This document shows, one piece after another, positions 56,570 to 64,000 of a stretch of 64,000 nt of DNA (the stretch's first letter is position 1; every line of letters begins with the position of its first letter). A program made the position numbers and the translations under genes. Location: the NCBI RefSeq assembly GCF_014646115.1, contig NZ_BMMV01000001.1:236084-300083 (forward strand), in the 5' to 3' direction. The stretch comes from Streptomyces camponoticapitis (lineage in GTDB: Bacteria > Actinomycetota > Actinomycetes > Streptomycetales > Streptomycetaceae). The notes under the pieces were generated by a model that worked only from the letters and a program-made list of their open reading frames with translations, searched no databases and had not been told where the DNA came from.

Positions 56570-57733
56570 ATGAGCAATACGTCTCACACCCCCGCCCCCG
56601 AAGCGGCCGGTCCCGACGGCCCGCGCCACACCGCGCTGGACGCCGTGCACCGCGCCCTGGGCGCCACCATGACCGACTTCGCGGGCTGGGACATGCCGCT
56701 GCGGTACGCCAGCGAGCGGGAGGAGCACCTCGCCGTCCGTACGAGGGCCGGGCTCTTCGACCTCTCCCACATGGGCGAGATCACCGTCACCGGCCCGCAG
56801 GCGGTCGAGGCGCTGGACTACGCGCTGGTCGGCAACATCGGCTCGGTCGCCGTGGGCCGCGCCCGCTACACCATGATCTGCCAGGAGGACGGCGGCATCC
56901 TGGACGACCTGATCGTGTACCGCCTCGACACCCACGGGTCACCCGAATTCCTGGTCGTCGCCAACGCCTCCAACGCGCAGGTCGTGCTCGACGAGCTGAC
57001 GGGCCGCTCCGCGGACTTCGACGTCGAGGTGCGGGACGACCGCGACGCGTACGCGCTCCTCGCCGTCCAGGGCCCGCGGTCGCCCGGCATCCTCGCCTCC
57101 CTCACCGACGCCGATCTGAGCGGGCTCAAGTACTACGCCGGGCTGCCGGGCGTCGTCGCGGGCGTGCCCGCGCTGATCGCCCGTACCGGCTACACGGGTG
57201 AGGACGGCTTCGAGCTGTTCGTGGAGCCCCGGCACGCGGAAGGGCTGTGGCAGGCGCTGACCGCCGCGGGCGCGTCCGCCGGACTCGTACCGGCCGGACT
57301 CTCCTGCCGCGACACCCTGCGCATGGAGGCCGGGATGCCGCTGTACGGGCAGGAGCTGACCACCGGTCTCACGCCCTTCGACGCGGGCCTGGGCAGGGTC
57401 GTCAAGTTCGAGAAGGAGGGTTACTTCGTGGGCCGTACGGCGCTGGAGGCCGCTGCCGAGCGGGCCGAGAGCGCGCCGCCGCGCAAACTGGTCGGGCTCG
57501 TCGCCGCGGGCCGCCGGGTGCCGCGCGCCGGATACCCGGTCGTGGCCGACGGACAGGTGGTGGGCCATGTCACCTCTGGCGCGCCGTCGCCGACGCTGGG
57601 CCGGCCGATCGCGATGGCCTACGTGGACGCGTCGCACGCGGCGGCGGGCACGGCGGGCGTCGGGGTCGACATCCGTGGCTCGATCGAGCCGTACGAGGTC
57701 GTCGCGCTGCCCTTCTACAAGCGACAGAAGTAA
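56570..57733 (+). CDS. gcvT: Glycine cleavage system T protein (aminomethyltransferase)
   Basis: A 387-aa subunit that moves the aminomethyl carbon from lipoyl-GcvH to tetrahydrofolate, releasing ammonia. [66 protein letters not shown] and [20 protein letters not shown] are typical, including the folate-binding Asp region. The start MSNTSHTP at 56570 has GGAG 8 bases ahead. A start at 56525 would lie inside the riboswitch hairpin. The P protein (gcvP) is not in the window and must be elsewhere. Confidence 0.98.
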   Translation: MSNTSHTPAPEAAGPDGPRHTALDAVHRALGATMTDFAGWDMPLRYASEREEHLAVRTRAGLFDLSHMGEITVTGPQAVEALDYALVGNIGSVAVGRARYTMICQEDGGILDDLIVYRLDTHGSPEFLVVANASNAQVVLDELTGRSADFDVEVRDDRDAYALLAVQGPRSPGILASLTDADLSGLKYYAGLPGVVAGVPALIARTGYTGEDGFELFVEPRHAEGLWQALTAAGASAGLVPAGLSCRDTLRMEAGMPLYGQELTTGLTPFDAGLGRVVKFEKEGYFVGRTALEAAAERAESAPPRKLVGLVAAGRRVPRAGYPVVADGQVVGHVTSGAPSPTLGRPIAMAYVDASHAAAGTAGVGVDIRGSIEPYEVVALPFYKRQK

Positions 57734-57845
57734 CGCCCGAAACGACAGAAGCGGCGCCCGGCCACCCGCGAGGCGCCGCGCCGGTATCTCACTCCGCAAG
57801 ACACGTGTTCACCACCACTCCCCCGCGTACAGGAGAATTCACGCC

Positions 57846-58223
57846 ATGAGCAACCCCCAGCAGCTGCGCTACAGCAAGGAGCACGAGTGGCTGTCGACCG
57901 CCGAGGACGGCGTGTCGACGGTCGGCATCACGGAGTACGCGGCGAACGCCCTCGGCGACGTCGTGTACGCCCAGCTCCCCGAGGTCGGTGACACGGTGAC
58001 CGCGGGCGAGACCTGCGGCGAGCTGGAGTCGACCAAGTCGGTCAGCGACCTGTACTCCCCCGTGACGGGTGAGGTCACCGAGGCGAACCAGGACGTCGTG
58101 GACGACCCCTCGCTGGTGAACTCCGCACCCTTCGAGGGCGGCTGGCTGTTCAAGGTACGCGTCGCGGAGGAGCCGAAGGACCTGCTCTCCGCCGACGAGT
58201 ACACCGAATTCTCCGGCAACTGA
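57846..58223 (+). CDS. gcvH: Glycine cleavage system H protein
   Basis: A 125-aa lipoyl carrier. The lipoate-bearing Lys64 is in [13 protein letters not shown], and [20 protein letters not shown] and [13 protein letters not shown] frame the hybrid barrel. A strong ribosome site (AGGAGAATTC) precedes the ATG. The 112-base gap after gcvT contains an 8-bp hairpin (GCGGCGCC at 57751-57758 with 57772-57779). Confidence 0.98.
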   Translation: MSNPQQLRYSKEHEWLSTAEDGVSTVGITEYAANALGDVVYAQLPEVGDTVTAGETCGELESTKSVSDLYSPVTGEVTEANQDVVDDPSLVNSAPFEGGWLFKVRVAEEPKDLLSADEYTEFSGN

Positions 58224-58239
58224 GACCCCAGGGACTGTG

Positions 58240-59483
<1,244 letters not shown>

Positions 59484-59508
<25 letters not shown>

Positions 59509-59553
59509 TCGCACCCGCTCCACCCCGGTCCCTGGTCGCACCCGCGACCGGGG
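59484..59553. repeat. 27-bp tandem duplication across the glyA stop codon
   Basis: Unit 1 (59484-59510, ending with the glyA TAG plus TC) is repeated at 59511-59537 with three changes, one turning TAG into TGG. A partial third unit starts at 59538. CCCCGGTC (59523-59530) and GACCGGGG (59546-59553) form an 8-bp stem that could aid termination. Confidence 0.8.
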
Positions 59554-59676
59554 CCCACGGCCGCCGCGCGCACCCGACCGGCGCGCGCGGCGCGCCGTAC
59601 CGTCGCACCTGTAGGTACGTTTTCTGCACCACCCCCGGCAGACAACGGCGTCTACCAGTCCGCAAGGAGTCCCACC

Positions 59677-61059
<1,383 letters not shown>

Positions 61060-61113
61060 GCGGGCAGCAGACTCACTCCAGGGAAGTGCGCGAGGATTTC
61101 AGGAGCGAATGAC

Positions 61114-61434
61114 ATGGCCGGTATGTCCGCACTCGAACTCGAAACGCTCTGGACCGAATTCCATGGCGTGGTCAACATGACCTCGCAGGAGATCGGCGTG
61201 GTCCTCCAGGCCGACGGGGACGGCGAGTCCGAGTGGACCAGTACCGGGCTGCGGGTGCTGGAGATCCTGCAGAAGCGGCGGAGCGAGCTGACCGAGGAGG
61301 ACACCCGGGTCATGTACGACGTGGTGGAGCGCGTCGAGGACTTCGCGCCCGGTGCGGACGGCCGGCCGAGCCGTGACCAGCTGATGAGGCTCGGTCACGA
61401 CCCGCTCAGGTCGGCGCCCGAAGGCTCGCTGTAG
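61114..61434 (+). CDS. DUF3140 protein
   Basis: A 106-aa hydrophilic helical protein. EFHGVVNMTSQEIGVVL, GLRVLEILQKRRSELTEED and LMRLGHDPLR match the DUF3140 pattern I remember (short actinobacterial and other bacterial proteins, possibly DNA-binding). A strong ribosome site (AGGAGCGA) is present. Function unknown. It is convergent with the next minus-strand gene, with 12 bases between stops and no hairpin. Confidence 0.85.
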   Translation: MAGMSALELETLWTEFHGVVNMTSQEIGVVLQADGDGESEWTSTGLRVLEILQKRRSELTEEDTRVMYDVVERVEDFAPGADGRPSRDQLMRLGHDPLRSAPEGSL

Positions 61435-61446
61435 GCCTGATGGCCG

Positions 61447-61800
61447 TCAGCGTGGGACGTGCTGCCACAGGATGACGCAGCCGGCGCCGATCACCGACGT
61501 GAGGCTCGCGCACACCAGGCGCCGCCTCAGCAGCTCGTAGCGCGCGCTGTACTCCTTCCGCAGTTCGGCGGCGCGCGCCACCACCAGTTCCAGCGCCCGC
61601 CGGGACATGGCGATGTGGTCCTGGGTGTAGAGGCTGACGACCTCTTCGTGCTGTGCGGTGGTCAGCCACGGCATGCGGTCGGCGAAGAGCACGGCGTGCG
61701 CGCGGGCCTCCCGTACCCGGCTCTGGGCCAGGAGGTAGCCCTCCAGTTGCTGGATGCCCGCGGCGGCCTCGTTCGACGACGGTGAGGACTTGCGGATCAC
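61447..61800 (-). CDS. Small membrane protein coupled to ctaD (117 aa)
   Basis: Its GTG overlaps the ctaD stop by four bases (GTGA, 61797-61800). The sequence is mostly helical and charged ([40 protein letters not shown]), with one C-terminal hydrophobic segment [18 protein letters not shown]. No recognised family. It is not subunit IV (CtaF), which has several membrane segments. Coupling suggests a partner or assembly factor of this oxidase subunit. Confidence 0.75.
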   Translation of the reverse strand: MIRKSSPSSNEAAAGIQQLEGYLLAQSRVREARAHAVLFADRMPWLTTAQHEEVVSLYTQDHIAMSRRALELVVARAAELRKEYSARYELLRRRLVCASLTSVIGAGCVILWQHVPR

Positions 61801-63566
61801 GGCCGGCCCTTGTCGTCTCCCGATGGACCGCTGACGTCCGCCTCGGGTTCCACGATGTCCCTGCGGCCCTCGTTGTGCGCGTCCTCCAGTGCGGTGACCT
61901 CAGGGTGGTGCAGGTCGAACGCCGGGGATTCGGAGCGGATACGGGGCAGCGTGAGGAAGTTGTGCCGCGGCGGCGGGCAGGAAGTCGCCCATTCGAGTGA
62001 ACGGCCGTAGCCCCACGGGTCGTCCTCCTCGATCTTCTTCCCGTACTTGGAGGTCTTCCAGACGTTGTAGAAGAAGGGCAGCAACGAGAGGCCGAGCAAG
62101 AACGCGCTGATGGAGGATGTGGTGTTCAGGGCGGTGAAACCGTCGGCGGCGAGATAGTCCGCGTACCGCCGTGGCATGCCTTCCGCGCCCAGCCAGTGCT
62201 GGACCAGGAACGTGCCGTGGAATCCGATGAACAGCGTCCAGAAGGTCATCTTCCCGAGCCGTTCGTCCAGCATCTTGCCCGTCATCTTGGGCCACCAGAA
62301 ATGGAAGCCGGCGAACATCGCGAAGACCACCGTGCCGAAGACGACGTAATGGAAGTGCGCGACGACGAAGTACGAGTCGGAGACATGGAAGTCCATCGGC
62401 GGCGAGGCCAGGATGACCCCCGTCAGACCACCGAAAAGGAACGTGACGAGAAAGCCGATCGACCAGAGCATCGGTGTCTCGAAGGACAACGATCCTTTCC
62501 ACATCGTGCCGATCCAGTTGAAGAACTTCACCCCGGTCGGTACCGCGATCAAGAACGTCATGAAGGAGAAGAACGGCAGCAGCACAGCGCCGGTGACGAA
62601 CATGTGATGGGCCCAGACGGTCGCGGAGAGGCCGGCGATGGCGATCGTCGCGCCGACCAGACCGATGTAGCCGAAGACCGGCTTGCGGCTGAAGACCGGA
62701 ATGATCTCGGTGACGATCCCGAAGAAGGGCAAGGCGATGATGTACACCTCTGGATGCCCGAAGAACCAGAAGAGGTGCTGCCACAGCAATGGGCCGCCGT
62801 TCGCGGCGTCGAAGATGTGCGCACCGAATTTCCGGTCGGCCTCCAGGGCGAGGAGCGCACCGGCGAGGACGGGGAAGGCGAGCAGCACCAGCACCGACGT
62901 CAGCAGCACGTTCCAGCAGAAGATCGGCATCCGGAACATCGTCATGCCGGGTGCCCGCATACAGACGATCGTGGTGATGAAGTTGACCGCGCCGAGAATC
63001 GTGCCGAAACCGTTGAAGGCCAGACCCATGACCCACAGGTCCCCGCCGATGCCGGGCGAGCGCACCGAATCCGACAGTGGCGTATAGGCGGTCCAGCCGA
63101 AGTCGGGGGTGCCCTGCGGGGTGATGAAGCCCGACACCGCGATGGCCGAACCGAACAGGTAGAGCCAGTAGGCGAACATGTTCAGCCGCGGGAACGCCAC
63201 ATCGGGAGCGCCGATCTGGAGCGGCATGATCCAGTTGGTGAATCCGGCGAACAGCGGCGTCGCGAACAACAGCAGCATGATCGTGCCGTGCATCGTGAAC
63301 GCCTGGTTGTACTGCTCGTGCGACACGATCTGGATACCGGGCCGGGCCAGCTCGGCGCGCATGACCAGCGCCATGATCCCGCCCAACACGAAAAAGCCGA
63401 AGGACGTGGTCAGGTAGAGCGTGCCGATCGTCTTGTGATCGGTGGTGGTCAGCCAGCTGATGACGACACTGCCGGGCCGCTTGCGCCGCACCGGCAGCTC
63501 GTCCTGGTACGAGTCGTCCTCACTCTCCAGCGGGGCGTCGACTCCAAATCCGGGCTGTGCTGCCAC
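61797..63566 (-). CDS. ctaD: Cytochrome c oxidase subunit I (stand-alone copy)
   Basis: A 589-aa heme-copper oxidase subunit with 12 membrane helices. The haem and copper ligands are visible: [29 protein letters not shown] (Glu of the D channel and copper His), [10 protein letters not shown], and [23 protein letters not shown] carries the D-channel entrance Asp, so it is an A-type, proton-pumping oxidase. GTG start after GGAGTTGGT. No ctaC, ctaE or qcr genes adjoin, unlike the main Streptomyces oxidase locus, so this is probably a second ctaD copy with an alternative role or partner. Confidence 0.97.
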   Translation of the reverse strand: MAAQPGFGVDAPLESEDDSYQDELPVRRKRPGSVVISWLTTTDHKTIGTLYLTTSFGFFVLGGIMALVMRAELARPGIQIVSHEQYNQAFTMHGTIMLLLFATPLFAGFTNWIMPLQIGAPDVAFPRLNMFAYWLYLFGSAIAVSGFITPQGTPDFGWTAYTPLSDSVRSPGIGGDLWVMGLAFNGFGTILGAVNFITTIVCMRAPGMTMFRMPIFCWNVLLTSVLVLLAFPVLAGALLALEADRKFGAHIFDAANGGPLLWQHLFWFFGHPEVYIIALPFFGIVTEIIPVFSRKPVFGYIGLVGATIAIAGLSATVWAHHMFVTGAVLLPFFSFMTFLIAVPTGVKFFNWIGTMWKGSLSFETPMLWSIGFLVTFLFGGLTGVILASPPMDFHVSDSYFVVAHFHYVVFGTVVFAMFAGFHFWWPKMTGKMLDERLGKMTFWTLFIGFHGTFLVQHWLGAEGMPRRYADYLAADGFTALNTTSSISAFLLGLSLLPFFYNVWKTSKYGKKIEEDDPWGYGRSLEWATSCPPPRHNFLTLPRIRSESPAFDLHHPEVTALEDAHNEGRRDIVEPEADVSGPSGDDKGRP

Positions 63567-63813
63567 ACCAACTCCAGTTCACTCACCGACCACCGACGTG
63601 AACTCGCACATGCCGGCAGGGCAAACCCAGCGAAAAAAGGATGATTACGCCCGCAATGTATTCCATGCCGGTTGTCCGGACTTGCCCGGAAGGGGCGATC
63701 AGGCTGGGTTTCACACGTTCGTGGGGCATGCCGGTGCTCACGTCGACCAGGTGCGCATATTGTTCTTTCTTCAGCGACCTGGCCCGGTCCCGGCGCCTTC
63801 AACAGCCCGCTGG

Positions 63814-64000
63814 TCAGGCGTCCAGGCGGACCGGGAGGGTGGTCGAGCTGTTGGAGAAGAGGGACGGGACCGGGATCAGGTCCGACGGGTCGATCGCCAG
63901 GCTCAGCCGGGGGTACCTCTTGAAGACAGCCGGGATCGCGAGCGCCGCTTCCAGCCTCGCCAGCGGGGCGCCCAGGCAGAAGTGGGGGCCATGGCTGAAG
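63814..64000 (-). CDS. Cytochrome P450, C-terminal fragment (truncated by window edge)
   Basis: The reading frame entering from the window end begins FSHGPHFCLGAPLARLEAAL, containing the heme-binding loop with its Cys ligand, and runs through AIDPSDLIPVPSLFSNSS to a TGA at 63814-63816. It is a CYP of the usual Streptomyces type, 61 codons seen. Substrate, redox partner and start are outside the window. It precedes ctaD on the same strand by about 247 bases, of which 63567-63813 show no gene. Confidence 0.9.
   Translation of the reverse strand, partial: FSHGPHFCLGAPLARLEAALAIPAVFKRYPRLSLAIDPSDLIPVPSLFSNSSTTLPVRLDA

Overview
This is high-GC actinobacterial DNA, almost certainly a Streptomyces chromosomal core region. 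The third codon positions are overwhelmingly G or C, GTG starts and 4-nt ATGA/GTGA stop-start overlaps are common, and typical Streptomyces families occur (LAL regulators, SseB proteins, GGDEF membrane proteins, BldK-like peptide transporters). From memory, the order gatB-gatA-gatC, GGDEF/EAL protein, ligA, mnmA, cysteine desulfurase, two peptide ABC operons, gcvT-gcvH-glyA-sdaA matches the S. coelicolor SCO5469-SCO5511 neighbourhood. I could not check this by alignment.

Layout. 1-17.3 kb: a membrane PAS-GGDEF protein (its C-terminus lies outside the window), a D-2-hydroxyacid dehydrogenase, a PQQ-type sugar dehydrogenase lipoprotein, a decayed MmyB-type regulator tail, a 1,014-aa LAL regulator, small proteins, a GNAT acetyltransferase, an MMPL exporter, a Tat-secreted phospholipase C, an NmrA-like protein, a TPR protein, and an ArsB-like permease coupled to a universal stress protein. 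17.5-28.4 kb, all minus strand: gatC-gatA-(80-aa membrane protein)-gatB for Gln-tRNA(Gln) and Asn-tRNA(Asn) synthesis, a GGDEF-EAL protein, ligA, a MetE-like protein, an SDR and a LOG-family protein. 28.4-40.6 kb: small enzymes, a Tat-secreted GH35 beta-galactosidase with a palindromic candidate operator, mnmA and a cysteine desulfurase (together the sulfur route to s2U34 in tRNA), an N-acetylmuramoyl-alanine amidase, two hydrolases, a thioesterase and a TRIC-type channel. 40.6-53.2 kb: two complete peptide ABC transporter operons head to tail on the minus strand. 53.6-61.1 kb: two SseB paralogues and a P-loop kinase-like protein on the minus strand, facing a tandem glycine riboswitch that controls gcvT, followed by gcvH, glyA and sdaA. 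This is a serine/glycine/one-carbon block. 61.1-64 kb: a DUF3140 protein, a stand-alone ctaD translationally coupled to a small membrane protein, and the C-terminus of a cytochrome P450.

No rRNA, tRNA, CRISPR array, transposase or prophage gene was seen. The most unusual non-coding item is a ~280-bp intergenic element at 35767-36048, made of two ~102-bp inverted arms about 80% identical. Strong GC-rich hairpins mark many gene ends. One of them follows the solute-binding gene in each peptide operon. Short tandem duplications sit against three stop codons. Most long open frames antisense to the genes listed are GC-bias shadows and were left out.
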